A DNA stretch of 64,000 bases from Bradyrhizobium sp. RD5-C2 (GCF_019972155.1 NZ_BOVL01000014.1:57330-121329); one strand, 5' to 3'; positions 24,985 through 33,145 are shown, counted from the stretch's first letter. A program made the numbers and translations. The notes: generated from the sequence alone by a model not told the origin.

Positions 24985-25093
24985 CGGCCGCTTCCGTCCG
25001 GCGTGCTTGCCAGACGGGTCGGCGAGTGCTGAATTGCCGTGAGCAGACGGAGGCGCCACCGCGCCGCTGGAGAATTTCAGGGAGGCTGCGCAG

Positions 25094-25879
25094 ATGGAAC
25101 GGATCCTCGCGGCCGCAAAGGCGATTGCCAGCGCGCGCCGCAGCCGCGCGCCGCTCAAGGCGCTCGCCAAAGACATCGTGCCGCGCGACGAGGCCGAAGG
25201 CTATCAGGTGCAGTACGCGCTGCACGATCTGCTGCAGCCACAGGTCGGCAGCCTGGTCGGCTACAAGATCGGCTGCACCAGCGCGGTGATGCAGGAATAC
25301 ATCAACATCCCGCACCCCTGCGGCGGCGGCGTGTTCGAGAAGGTCGTGCATGAAAGCGGCGTGCGGCTGCCGGCGGCCGATTTCGTCCATGTCGGCGTCG
25401 AATGCGAGATCGCGGTGCGGCTAGCGCGCAGCCTCGCTCCCGGCGAAGCGCCGTTCACCGCCGAATGGGTCGCGGAGGCGATCGAGGCCTACCATCCGGC
25501 GATCGAGATCGTCGACGACCGCTACGTCAAATGGGAGACGCTCGGCGCGCCGACGCTGATCGCCGACGACTTCTTCGCCGCCGGCTGCGTGCTCGGCGAA
25601 GCCGTGCCGCGCATCACCGTGCCCGATCTGCGCAAGGTCACCGGACGCGCGCTGGTCAACGGCAAGGAGGAGGGGCGCGGCACCGGCGCCGACGTGCTCG
25701 GCCATCCCCACAACGCGCTCGCCTGGCTCGCCAATCATCTCGCCGCCGAAGGCCGTGGCCTGCATGCCGGCCAGATCGTGCTGACCGGTAGCCTGGTCAA
25801 GACGCTGTGGCTGAAGGCCGGCGATACCGTCGTGATGGAGCTCGATGGGCTGGGCAAGGCGGAAGCGGCGTTCATCTGA
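25094..25879 (+). CDS. 2-keto-4-pentenoate hydratase-like protein (FAH family)
   Basis: The 261-residue protein resembles MhpD/2-hydroxypenta-2,4-dienoate hydratases of the fumarylacetoacetase superfamily. It shows VGYKIGCTS, VGVECEIAVRLAR with the metal-binding acidic residues, EIVDDRY and a C-terminal LTGSLVKTLWLKAGDTV. These enzymes act in meta-cleavage of aromatic compounds, but no other gene of such a pathway is nearby. The ATG has a GGGAGG site. A role as a decarboxylase or related acid hydratase is equally possible. Confidence 0.85.
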   Translation: MERILAAAKAIASARRSRAPLKALAKDIVPRDEAEGYQVQYALHDLLQPQVGSLVGYKIGCTSAVMQEYINIPHPCGGGVFEKVVHESGVRLPAADFVHVGVECEIAVRLARSLAPGEAPFTAEWVAEAIEAYHPAIEIVDDRYVKWETLGAPTLIADDFFAAGCVLGEAVPRITVPDLRKVTGRALVNGKEEGRGTGADVLGHPHNALAWLANHLAAEGRGLHAGQIVLTGSLVKTLWLKAGDTVVMELDGLGKAEAAFI

Positions 25880-25915
25880 CTTTGCATGCTTTCTGCGCCG
25901 CGACGTCACTGTTTC

Positions 25916-26305
25916 CTACAGTTGATTGTTCGTGCACATCAGAACCTTGCCGTCCCACAGGCTCCTGATCGCGTCGAACGGCACGGCCAGCCTGGCATAT
26001 TTGCGATTGAACCAGACGCCGACCTCGAAGCCGTTATCCCTCACCACGAGGCGATCGAATTCGTGCTGCAGGATGATCGTGATCTCCTCGGGATATTGCT
26101 CGATCACGGCGGCGGGCAGCTTCACGCCATCGGCCCGGGTTGCGAAGGTGATGTTGACCGGCCGATCCTCCGCGGCATGGCGGAGCAACGCGGTCATTTC
26201 GATCCGCTTCTGCGCCGTGTTGCAGGGCTCGACGCCGGCGCGCGCCGGCAACGAGGCCACGGCTAGAAGCAGCACTCCAGCAATCCACCCGCGCCGGCGC
26301 CACAT
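25916..26305 (-). CDS. Exported SspB-like protein
   Basis: The 129-residue product begins with a clear signal peptide (MWRRRGWIAGVLLLAVASLPARA, cleavage after about residue 23). The mature part reads like the ClpX adaptor SspB of alphaproteobacteria: VNITFATRADGVKL, YPEEITIILQHEF, GFEVGVWF and RLAVPFDAI fall in the same order and spacing. Real SspB is cytoplasmic and has a C-terminal ClpX-binding tail; this one lacks that tail, ends shortly after the fold, and has two cysteines (Cys28, Cys124) that could form a periplasmic disulfide. The ATG has a GGAGAAGG site. The homology is my reading from memory of the family; its function is unknown. Confidence 0.6.
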   Translation of the reverse strand: MWRRRGWIAGVLLLAVASLPARAGVEPCNTAQKRIEMTALLRHAAEDRPVNITFATRADGVKLPAAVIEQYPEEITIILQHEFDRLVVRDNGFEVGVWFNRKYARLAVPFDAIRSLWDGKVLMCTNNQL

Positions 26306-26371
26306 CCGCCTTCTCCATGTCGCTCACGCGATGTCGTTCTTGGCTTCAGTGGTCGCAGGTGGCGCCGAGGT

Positions 26372-27127
26372 TCAAGTCGCCGGTCGCTTGGCGTCCGTGA
26401 CGAGCTCGACCTTGCCGTCGGTCAGCCGATAGACCGCGCCGACGATCCTGAGCTTGCCCTGATCGACCGCAGCGCTAAGGATCGGCGTTGCCGTCTTGAG
26501 CTTCGCGACGTTGCCGATGACGTTTTGCCTGACGGCGTTGGCGAGCCGGTCGCCCGGCTTGCCCTCGGTCGCCTTTACCGCAGGCGCGATCGCGGTGACC
26601 AGCTCGGGCAGATGGCCGGGCAGGGTGGTGTTGTCCTTCAGCGACTTGATCGCGGCGTCGACCGCCCCGCAGCTGTCGTGGCCCAGCACCATGAACAGCG
26701 GCACGCCGAGCACGGACTGCGCATATTCCAGACTCGCGATCATCTCGTCGCTGGCGAAATTGCCGGCGACGCGGCAGACGAACAGGTCGCCGCGGCCGGT
26801 GTCGAAGGCGTATTCCGGCGCGATGCGGGAGTCTGCGCAACTCAGGATGCCGGCGAACGGGTTCTGTCCGCCGGCAAGCGCCTCGCGCTCGTGCTTGAAA
26901 TCATGCCGCCGCGAGACGCCTTCGACATAGCGGAGATTGCCCTTCACCAGCCGGTCGAGCGCGGCGTCCGGCGGCAGCACGTTCTGCGGCTTCGGCGACG
27001 GTTTTGTTTCCTTGGCCGTCACAGCCGGTGGCAGGGCGAGGCTGGCCGCGGTGCACGCCGCAGCAGCGAGGAAGACGCGCCGGGAGGTTCGGCTGGGAGG
27101 CGTGATCTCGCAGAGCTGGCACATCAA
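26372..27127 (-). CDS. Exported beta-class carbonic anhydrase
   Basis: The 251-residue protein has a twin-arginine signal (SRRVFLAAAACTAASLALPPAVTA) and a beta carbonic anhydrase domain. The zinc ligands and catalytic dyad are visible: Cys and Asp-Arg in SCADSRIAPE, and His and Cys in VLGHDSCGAV. It would interconvert CO2 and bicarbonate in the periplasm. Start at 27127 or one codon later. It stands upstream of the SspB-like gene on the same strand with a gap of about 66 bases, so the two could share a transcript. Confidence 0.9.
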   Translation of the reverse strand: MMCQLCEITPPSRTSRRVFLAAAACTAASLALPPAVTAKETKPSPKPQNVLPPDAALDRLVKGNLRYVEGVSRRHDFKHEREALAGGQNPFAGILSCADSRIAPEYAFDTGRGDLFVCRVAGNFASDEMIASLEYAQSVLGVPLFMVLGHDSCGAVDAAIKSLKDNTTLPGHLPELVTAIAPAVKATEGKPGDRLANAVRQNVIGNVAKLKTATPILSAAVDQGKLRIVGAVYRLTDGKVELVTDAKRPAT

Positions 27128-27231
27128 GGTTCTCCGTGAACAAGGACCGCATCAGCGCGATATGTGTAGGTCATGCGCAGCGCTGTCGCAACGAGGTGCA
27201 TGCGTAGGCTGGCGTCGGCCGTATCCACAAT

Positions 27232-27342
27232 CGTCGTCCCGGCGAAGGCCGGGACCCATACGCCGCAGCAATTGTAGTTGACGGGACTCGTCGTTCCGGC
27301 GGCGCTCAACAACATCCTCTCCCGGCCTTCGCCGGGACGACG
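27232..27342. repeat. 111-bp dispersed repeat with long terminal inverted repeats
   Basis: The element starts CGTCGTCCCGGCGAAGGCC and ends with its complement GGCCTTCGCCGGGACGACG, with about 65 unrelated bases between. It looks like a non-autonomous mobile or REP-type element and carries no gene. It fills much of the 470-base gap 27128-27600. Confidence 0.75.
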
Positions 27343-27439
27343 GTGAATGTGTGGGGCGATCCGTGAGCCACCGCGTTCTCGCGACAAGGATTGTCCGAGT
27401 CTTGCATCGTTGCCCGACGGGCAACTCAGCGGCCAGGAT

Positions 27440-27455
27440 ATAGCCAGTCAGTTAT
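27440..27455. promoter_or_regulatory. Operator-like palindrome 1 before the ArsR gene
   Basis: ATAGCCAGTCAGTTAT is an imperfect palindrome of the form ATAGC-N6-GTTAT. Two more copies follow at 27549 and 27575, all upstream of the ArsR-family gene. Confidence 0.5.
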
Positions 27456-27548
27456 GAGTGCGTCGGCGCGGCTGAATTGCGCCAAACTAGCCTAGAATAG
27501 ACAGTCAGAGCGCCGGTGGATTTTCCCCAACTTTCACTTGACCAATCC

Positions 27549-27564
27549 ATAGCTGCTCAGTTAT
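27549..27564. promoter_or_regulatory. Operator-like palindrome 2 before the ArsR gene
   Basis: ATAGCTGCTCAGTTAT differs from copy 1 at only three positions in its centre. It lies about 40 bases before the regulator start. Confidence 0.6.
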
Positions 27565-27574
27565 ACGTTAATCC

Positions 27575-27590
27575 ATAGCCAATGGGTTAT
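27575..27590. promoter_or_regulatory. Operator-like palindrome 3 before the ArsR gene
   Basis: ATAGCCAATGGGTTAT ends ten bases before the ArsR start. Copies 2 and 3 are 26 bases apart, so dimers bound at both would block transcription; this suggests autoregulation. Confidence 0.6.
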
Positions 27591-27600
27591 TGATCGCAAA

Positions 27601-27924
27601 ATGCCGGACGCTCACGACGTGCTGTTTCGAACCCTCGCAGACCCGACCCGCCGGGCGATCTTCGAGCGCCTGTGCCGCGAGGGCGAGCAGACCGTCGGTG
27701 CGCTGACGGCGCGGGCAAAAATCTCGCAGCCGGCGGTGTCAAAGCATCTCGGCGTGCTGAAGCTGGCCGGGCTGGTGCGCGATCGCCATGAAGGAAGGCA
27801 GACGCATTACAGCGCACAACTCGGCGCGCTGGCGCCGCTGATCGACTGGACCAGCCAGATGGCGGGCTTCTGGCAGAACCGGTTCGACCACCTCGAAGAT
27901 CTTCTCAAAAGGATGGACCAATGA
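27601..27924 (+). CDS. ArsR-family transcriptional regulator
   Basis: The 107-residue winged-helix protein has the ArsR pattern DPTRRAIFERLCREGEQTVGALTARAKISQPAVSKHLGVLKLAGLVRDRHEGRQTHYS. No cysteine cluster for metal is present, and its partner is a SRPBCC protein, so it belongs to the non-metal subgroup. The stop overlaps the next start (ATGA), giving translational coupling. Two operator-like palindromes stand within 55 bases upstream. Confidence 0.9.
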   Translation: MPDAHDVLFRTLADPTRRAIFERLCREGEQTVGALTARAKISQPAVSKHLGVLKLAGLVRDRHEGRQTHYSAQLGALAPLIDWTSQMAGFWQNRFDHLEDLLKRMDQ

Positions 27925-28352
27925 ACAAGACCACCCGTGAAACGCGCTCCGCAATCGTGGAGCGCGAATTTCCCCATCCGCCGGAAAAGCTCTGGCGCGC
28001 GCTGACGCAACCGCATCTGATGGAGGAGTGGCTGATGAAGAACGACTTCAAGCCCGAGGTCGGGCACAGCTTCAATCTGCGCGGCGAGTGGGGCGGCGTG
28101 CTGGACTGCAAGGTGCTGGCCGTCGAGCCGCACAAGACGCTGTCCTACACCTGGAATTTCGCCCATGACGATGCCGCCTACAATCTCGAGAGCGTGGTGG
28201 TCTTCACGCTGACGCCGACGGCGAAGGGCACCCACCTGCGCGTCGAGCAGTCCGGCTTCCAGCCGCATCAGAAGCAGGCTTATGGCGGCGCCCATGCCGG
28301 GTGGAAACAGTTCCTGGAGAATCTCGATCAGCTGCTGGTGCGGGAAGGCTGA
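27921..28352 (+). CDS. SRPBCC domain protein (AHSA1-like)
   Basis: The 143-residue protein has the START/Bet v1-like fold of the AHSA1 group: IVEREFPHPPEKLWRALTQPHLMEEWLMKN, GHSFNLRGEWGGVLDCKVLAVEPHKTLSYTW, and a long C-terminal helix with GWKQFLENLDQLL. Such proteins bind hydrophobic ligands and are usually coupled to an ArsR regulator, exactly as here. The ligand is not known. A small membrane protein follows after a dispersed repeat. Confidence 0.88.
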   Translation: MNKTTRETRSAIVEREFPHPPEKLWRALTQPHLMEEWLMKNDFKPEVGHSFNLRGEWGGVLDCKVLAVEPHKTLSYTWNFAHDDAAYNLESVVVFTLTPTAKGTHLRVEQSGFQPHQKQAYGGAHAGWKQFLENLDQLLVREG

Positions 28353-28360
28353 TCGTCTCT

Positions 28361-28482
28361 CGTCATTGCGAGCCAACGGGTCGGCGCGCTGCGCCGCCCG
28401 ATGACAGGCTCCGCGAAGCAATCCATCGTGCCGCATGTACGGATAGATGGATTGCTTCGTCGCTTCGCTCCTCGCAATGACG
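28361..28482. repeat. 122-bp dispersed repeat (CGTCATTGCGAG family), copy 1
   Basis: The element starts CGTCATTGCGAG and ends CTCGCAATGACG, with internal inverted GAAGCAATCCAT / ATGGATTGCTTC. A second copy in the reverse orientation lies at 61620-61742. It sits between the SRPBCC gene and the small membrane-protein gene. Confidence 0.85.
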
Positions 28483-28514
28483 ATTTTACACACATCATCC
28501 AACAGGAGGTCACA

Positions 28515-28748
28515 TTGAACTGGAACAACTGGATCTGGCAATTTCACCGCTGGCTCTCGATCGCCTTTACGGTTGCCGTCATCATCAACATCGTCGCGAT
28601 GGTCCTGCAACAGCGAGCCGTCTGGATCGGCCTGCTGGCGCTGTTCCCGCTGATCTTGATGCTGCTGAGCGGCCTGTATCTGTTCGCGTTGCCCTATCTG
28701 GCGCCGCGGCGGATGCAGGGAGGATCGACCTCCGCATCACAAGTGTGA
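28515..28748 (+). CDS. Small membrane protein (77 residues)
   Basis: The start is a TTG at 28515 with a perfect AGGAGG five bases before it. The product has two membrane segments (about residues 14-32 and 38-60) after an amphipathic start NWNNWIWQFHRWLS, and a polar C terminus. A longer frame back to 28401 only reads through the dispersed repeat. It may be the third gene of the ArsR/SRPBCC operon. I do not recognise the family. Confidence 0.7.
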   Translation: MNWNNWIWQFHRWLSIAFTVAVIINIVAMVLQQRAVWIGLLALFPLILMLLSGLYLFALPYLAPRRMQGGSTSASQV

Positions 28749-28781
28749 TTGCATGGGACAGGCTGGGAACGCGAGGCAGCA

Positions 28782-29216
28782 ATGACGGCATCGGAACGTA
28801 TCGACCAGATGATCGAGGATCTCACCGACTGGCGCGGCAAGACGCTCGCCGGTCTGCGCAAGAGCATCCTCGCCGCCGACTCCGAAATCATCGAGGAATG
28901 GAAGTGGATGGGCAGCCCAGTGTGGTCGCGCGACGGCATCATCGCGGTCGGCAACGCCCACAAGGGCAAGGTGAAGCTGACCTTCATGTACGGCGCGCAA
29001 CTTCCGGACCCCGACAGGCTGTTCAACACCGGCTTCGAAGGCAATGTGCGGCGCGCGATCGACCTGTTCGAGGGCGACAAGATCAATGATCGCGCGCTGA
29101 AGGCCCTGATCCGGGCTGCGATCGAACTCAACCAGGCCAAATCCAGCAAAACTGCGAAGAAGCCGGCGAAGAAAGCGGCCGCGGGCGCTCGCGCAACCGC
29201 GAAGAAGAAGGCATGA
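28782..29216 (+). CDS. DUF1801-family protein
   Basis: The 144-residue protein matches the DUF1801 (YdhG-like) fold: RKSILAADSEIIEEWKWMGSPVWSRDGIIAVGNAHKGKVKLTFMYGA and a C-terminal DRALKALIRAAIELN. A lysine/alanine-rich tail (SSKTAKKPAKKAAAGARATAKKKA) follows and could contact nucleic acid. Start at ATG 28782; an earlier ATG at 28749 lacks support. The function is unknown. Confidence 0.8.
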   Translation: MTASERIDQMIEDLTDWRGKTLAGLRKSILAADSEIIEEWKWMGSPVWSRDGIIAVGNAHKGKVKLTFMYGAQLPDPDRLFNTGFEGNVRRAIDLFEGDKINDRALKALIRAAIELNQAKSSKTAKKPAKKAAAGARATAKKKA

Positions 29217-29256
29217 ACTGCGCCGGCATGTGGCCCGCTGTTTCGGTCCGTCCGAG

Positions 29257-29778
29257 ATGATCGAGACCAGGCTCGCTACATCGTCGGATGCGGAAGCGAT
29301 CTCGGCGCTGCTGACAGCCAACGCCGGCGATCGCGGCGGCATGCTGCTCGGGCAATGGCCGCGCGAGGTGATTGCAACGCGCATCGCAAGCGGGCAATCG
29401 ATCGTCATCGCGACCGGCGATGAGGGCAGGTTGCTCGGCGCGCTCCTGACGTCGGAGAAAGGATTCGGCGAGGCCGCGCCGGTGCAAGCCATGCTGAAGG
29501 CCTGGCCGGGCGGCCCCGGTGCGTATGTGTATGGCCCTGTGTGCGTCTCCCCTGACGCGCGCGGCCTCGGCGTTCTCGACGCGCTCTATGCAAGGCTTCA
29601 GGCAATTTTTCCCGCCCGCGAAGCGATCCTGTTCATCAGGGAAGACAATCCGCGCTCGCTCAAGGCGCATCTGCGGCTCGGCATGCGCGAGGTCGCGCGA
29701 TACGACTTCGGCGGCAAAGTTTTCGTGGTCCTGAGCGACGGGCCCGCCCCAAATAGCCCGGACCCGCCGGGAACCTGA
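29257..29778 (+). CDS. GNAT-family N-acetyltransferase
   Basis: The roughly 173-residue protein has a GNAT layout: the N-terminal MIETRLATSSDAEAISALL strand-helix, the acetyl-CoA region VYGPVCVSPDARGLGVLDALYARL (a variant of RxxGxG/A), and the C-terminal ...LRLGMREVARYDFGGKVFVVL. The start could also be nine codons earlier at 29230. The substrate amine is not known. It follows the DUF1801 gene by 40 bases and may share its transcript. Confidence 0.78.
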   Translation: MIETRLATSSDAEAISALLTANAGDRGGMLLGQWPREVIATRIASGQSIVIATGDEGRLLGALLTSEKGFGEAAPVQAMLKAWPGGPGAYVYGPVCVSPDARGLGVLDALYARLQAIFPAREAILFIREDNPRSLKAHLRLGMREVARYDFGGKVFVVLSDGPAPNSPDPPGT

Positions 29779-29960
29779 GTTCTGCGCACGGGAACTCCAG
29801 TCCCGTTGTCAGCAACATATGGAAATAGGTCATTCACCGTCGGATACGAAAGACCGGTGGCCTGCCACCGGTTGTATCGGCTTACCAATGCAATCGAAGG
29901 CGTGGCTGCTAAACCTGTGGCTGTAGATTGAGCGGGCCTCGCGTCGAGTCGCCCGTTGGA

Positions 29961-31016
29961 ATGGCAGTCGCAATGTTCAGTCAGTTGGTTGGTCCGTCAC
30001 GGACCGCGACATCGGCCGACACCGATATCGCACAGCAGGCCTCTCCGAGAACAGCAGCCACGAGCGAGGAAACTCGCATCCCGCAACCCCATCAGCGGGT
30101 CGAGCGCGGCGCGTGGTTGATCGGCATCGCGGCGAGCGGTTTCGCCGGCTTCTTGCTCTGGAGATTCGAGATCGCCGTCGAGCCCGAAAGTCTGGCGCTG
30201 TTCTTGGGCCCGATGGGGTTTCTCCTTGCCGTCGATATCGTCTATGGCAGATGGCGGTCCGCGCCGGTTCTGTCCAACCTGGCAGGAGCGGTTGCCGTGT
30301 TCTTCTGGTCGGCTGCAGCGGCAGCAACGATCAGCCTGGTTGGCCTGAGATACAAGTTTCCCCTGATCGATGACAGTCTCGCCGACGCCGATCGCGTCAT
30401 CGGGATCGATTTGCCGTCCATCATCCTGTGGTTTGCAAACCATCCCTTGCTGACCGAGTTGCTCGCCGCCGCCTATTGCAGCTCCTTCGTCCAGGTGGCC
30501 GCGCTGTTCGTGCTGCTGGCGGCGACAAAGCGCTTCGACAAGCTTTGGCAACTGGCGTTCGTGTTTGCCCTGACGATCGTTGCATCGACGATGTTTTCGG
30601 TGTTCTGGCCGGCCAAGGGGGCCTTTGTCTATTTCGACCATCCCGTCGCGATCCTCGATGCGCTGCCCGAGCACGCGGGGATTTATCATCTCGCGAAGTT
30701 CGAGTACTTCCGCAACGGGGCGTCTCTGGAATTGTCGTTGAGCAATCTGCAGGGCGTGGTGACCTTTCCGTCGTTCCACACCTGTCTTGCCTTGATGACG
30801 ATTTTCGCGACGATCGGCACACGGTGGCTGTTCGGCATCACGCTGATCTGGAATCTCCTCGTCCTCGTCTCGACGCTTCCGATCGGCGGCCATTACGTCA
30901 TCGACCTGACCTGCGGTGCGCTGCTGTGGCTGGCGGCGACGAAGATCGAGGCGATGCTCGGCAGATCGTTCATGACCTTGCGCGAAATGCCGATGCCGGA
31001 AGCCGTGTCCGCCTAG
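29961..31016 (+). CDS. PAP2-superfamily membrane phosphatase
   Basis: The roughly 351-residue product has about six membrane segments from residue 50 on. The PAP2 catalytic motifs appear as FPSFHTCLAL (C2) and GGHYVIDLTCGALLW (C3). This resembles PAP2_3/inositol phosphorylceramide synthase-like proteins, which hydrolyse or transfer lipid phosphates at the outer face of the inner membrane. The start is uncertain: TTG 29928, ATG 29961 or ATG 29973. It is convergent with the gene at 31043. Confidence 0.8.
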   Translation: MAVAMFSQLVGPSRTATSADTDIAQQASPRTAATSEETRIPQPHQRVERGAWLIGIAASGFAGFLLWRFEIAVEPESLALFLGPMGFLLAVDIVYGRWRSAPVLSNLAGAVAVFFWSAAAAATISLVGLRYKFPLIDDSLADADRVIGIDLPSIILWFANHPLLTELLAAAYCSSFVQVAALFVLLAATKRFDKLWQLAFVFALTIVASTMFSVFWPAKGAFVYFDHPVAILDALPEHAGIYHLAKFEYFRNGASLELSLSNLQGVVTFPSFHTCLALMTIFATIGTRWLFGITLIWNLLVLVSTLPIGGHYVIDLTCGALLWLAATKIEAMLGRSFMTLREMPMPEAVSA

Positions 31017-31042
31017 CGCGCGAGCGTGGAGCGGATGAACGA

Positions 31043-31504
31043 TCAAGGGATCGTTCGCGGCTCCACTGTATCGGCAAGGCGTTTTGCGTCGCGGACCAGC
31101 GGGTAGATTCCGATGCACGTAAGCACGCCGAACACGATTGCGCCGAATGTTCGCGTGAAGTCTGCCGACTGCAAGACCACGGCCATCACCGCGATGCCAA
31201 AGCCCGACGAGAGCATGGTGATGAAGAGATATGACCAGAGGAATTGAGTCGCCTGCTGATTGGCGGCATCGCCGGCAGCGAGCTGGCGAACCTCACGGCG
31301 CGTCCAGAACCAGTCGGAGACGACAGGGATCGCGAATAGAACCGTGACAGCGAGATAGAGGCCATCGAAGCGCCTGATCGCGGCTGCGAGGCACAAGCCG
31401 AACACGAAGGCGCCGACGGCGCCGCAGGACGCATGTGCGACGAGCTTCATGACCGTGCTCGGCCTGGTGCCCATGGCGGTCGTGTCCGTGATCGTTCGGC
31501 CCAT
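31043..31504 (-). CDS. Hypothetical multi-pass membrane protein
   Basis: The 153-residue product has four hydrophobic segments (about residues 22-44, 49-64, 87-110 and 117-136). I recognise no conserved domain. It is convergent with the PAP2 gene, with 27 bases between. Internal ATGs at 31474 and 31450 are possible starts. Confidence 0.6.
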   Translation of the reverse strand: MGRTITDTTAMGTRPSTVMKLVAHASCGAVGAFVFGLCLAAAIRRFDGLYLAVTVLFAIPVVSDWFWTRREVRQLAAGDAANQQATQFLWSYLFITMLSSGFGIAVMAVVLQSADFTRTFGAIVFGVLTCIGIYPLVRDAKRLADTVEPRTIP

Positions 31505-31597
31505 GTGGCGTTTGCGCCATCATACCGCGAACCCCGGCGATTGTCGCGTGGATCGGAGCTCCGATAGCTCCGTCCGGGCCCCCGCCGCGCGACGTCG

Positions 31598-31936
31598 CTA
31601 CGCCGAGATGTCGACTGCCTGGCCGGCCTTGCCGGCGTTCTTCTGAAACGACTGCTCGATCAATTGCTTGATCTTCTGCTCGACCGCGGCGAGTTGATCC
31701 GGCGTCATGGCCTTCAGGTTCTGCTCCGACAGACCCATGCTCTTGAGGATGTTCGCGCGCATGCGGTCCATCGGGCTCATCTGCGCGTATTTGAGAAATT
31801 CCTGCTCGACGGTGCCGTCGGATGGGCTGCCGCTGGCGGCTTGCGTGGATCCGCTAGCGTCGGCCGTCAGCGGCTTCTTCAGTGTGCCAGTCGTCATGCT
31901 GGCTGTGACTGGTCCAAAGGCCGAGATCGACGTCAT
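31598..31936 (-). CDS. Hypothetical protein
   Basis: The 112-residue protein has a low-complexity N terminus (TSISAFGPVTASMTTGTLKK) and a helical C-terminal half: EFLKYAQMSPMDRMRANILKSMGLSEQNLKAMTPDQLAAVEQKIKQLIEQ. The pattern of the C-terminal half recurs in other rhizobial proteins as far as I recall, but no function is known to me. Start at ATG 31936. Confidence 0.65.
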   Translation of the reverse strand: MTSISAFGPVTASMTTGTLKKPLTADASGSTQAASGSPSDGTVEQEFLKYAQMSPMDRMRANILKSMGLSEQNLKAMTPDQLAAVEQKIKQLIEQSFQKNAGKAGQAVDISA

Positions 31937-32096
31937 CTGCGCGCGCTGTCCCCGTTGCAATGCTGCAGCCGCGGAGCAATTGGTGTGCCATCCGGCGCAT
32001 CAGCAATTTCAAGGAGATCGCGACGAAGCGGCACACGCCAACCGTGCCGCAGGAAAGTTCTGCCGGGCGAACCTTGCCGGGGAAGCGGCCGTCACG

Positions 32097-32176
32097 CCTT
32101 GGTGTGCACGATCACCGGACCGGGCAATCCGGTTGCGGCCCTCATGCCTTGGTGTGCACGATCACTGGACCCGCAA
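32097..32176. repeat. Direct repeat of the end of the following small gene
   Basis: The sequence CCTTGGTGTGCACGATCAC followed by (C/T)GGACC occurs at about 32097-32121 and again at 32152-32176. The second copy encodes the last residues of the 97-residue gene on the minus strand, the first lies beyond its stop. It looks like a local duplication. Confidence 0.7.
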
Positions 32177-32435
32177 TCGCCGTGACTTGCCCGACCAGCA
32201 ATGGGCCGAGATTGTCATCGATCCAGGCCAATGCGCGGCGGTTGGCTTCCTCGGCGCCGGCATGATTGTTGAAGACGCTGATCGCGGTGACCGTGTCGTC
32301 GCCGGCATAGACCACGTAATAGGCCATGAAGCCTTCGACGTCGCTGATGATCGGAATTGCGCCTTCCTTGATCCGGCGCGCGAGTTCTTCGGCGCTACCA
32401 GTCTTCGCCTTGGCGTGACGGATGGCGGCATACAT
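32142..32435 (-). CDS. Small dimeric alpha-beta barrel-like protein
   Basis: The 97-residue protein MYAAIRHAKAKTGSAEELARRIKEG...MAYYVVYAGDDTVTAISVFNNHAGAEEANRRALAWIDDNL has the look of a ferredoxin-like monooxygenase (ABM-type) or related dimeric alpha-beta barrel protein. Start at ATG 32435. No catalytic residue identifies a substrate. Its 3' end is partly duplicated downstream. Confidence 0.7.
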   Translation of the reverse strand: MYAAIRHAKAKTGSAEELARRIKEGAIPIISDVEGFMAYYVVYAGDDTVTAISVFNNHAGAEEANRRALAWIDDNLGPLLVGQVTAIAGPVIVHTKA

Positions 32436-32531
32436 GCGTTCCTCCTTCCGGCTGCATCGATCGGGCTGCGCTTCGCGCATGGCCGATGGTACGCCTGAAG
32501 GCGCGGAGATGCCATCGCGATTGCGGACGGA

Positions 32532-32966
32532 TCAGCTGAAACGCCTTGTCACGACGGTCGTGCGGCGGTCGGGGAGCTTCGGCAGCCTCGTCACATCCGC
32601 GCGGGTCGTCGTGGTCTTTGGGCCACCGGCGGGCGCCTGCTCCTGTTGCTGCAGAAACAGCGTGGCCTCGAACAGTACGCCGGGGGCTTGCTTGGCGCTG
32701 CCCGAGCACACCGCGCGATTGCCGCTGAAGGTGCCGGTCAGCTGCGCCTCGACCTCGTCGCATCCGAACACGGTGGTGAACGGGCCGTCGGCATATCTGT
32801 GCGTCGTCAGGACCGCCGTGAAGCGGTCCTCATCGAGCTGATAGGAGCCGCCATAGGTGAACATGGCGTCGCCGCCTGAGATCCTGCCGTTTGCGAGCTG
32901 GACTATTCCGGTGCCTTCGCCGCGCGGCGTGCGAAACCACGCCGCATATCGACCGTCTCTTTGCAT
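32532..32966 (-). CDS. GrlR-like regulatory protein
   Basis: The 144-residue protein opens QRDGRYAAWFRTPRGEGTGIVQLANGRISGGDAMFTYGGSYQLDEDRFTAVLTT, which fits the small beta-barrel GrlR fold (negative regulator of type III secretion in enteric pathogens; widespread in rhizobia with unknown role). A C-terminal polar tail rich in Thr/Arg follows. Start at ATG 32966; a TTG at 32984 is also open. It stands alone. Confidence 0.7.
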   Translation of the reverse strand: MQRDGRYAAWFRTPRGEGTGIVQLANGRISGGDAMFTYGGSYQLDEDRFTAVLTTHRYADGPFTTVFGCDEVEAQLTGTFSGNRAVCSGSAKQAPGVLFEATLFLQQQEQAPAGGPKTTTTRADVTRLPKLPDRRTTVVTRRFS

Positions 32967-33145
32967 GACTGTCACGAACTGCAAACCCTGCGTTGTCGTC
33001 TAGCTACGTTGCAAGCGTCGGGACTGCTACTGCGGGTTGCTGCAACGGTTAACGAACCGAGAAAGCGATCGCGCGACTTGCGCGAAGCAGTATCGGACTG
33101 GTGCGCGACGATCGCGCGAGTGCATGCGACCGGTCACAAGAACGC

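Noticed and set aside
27232..27342. CRISPR-like repeat unit
   Set aside because: Only one pair of inverted ends is present, with no regular array of spacers and no cas genes; it is a dispersed palindrome.
28401..28514. N-terminal extension of the 77-residue membrane protein
   Set aside because: It is a translation of the dispersed repeat at 28361-28482, and an AGGAGG site supports the TTG start at 28515.
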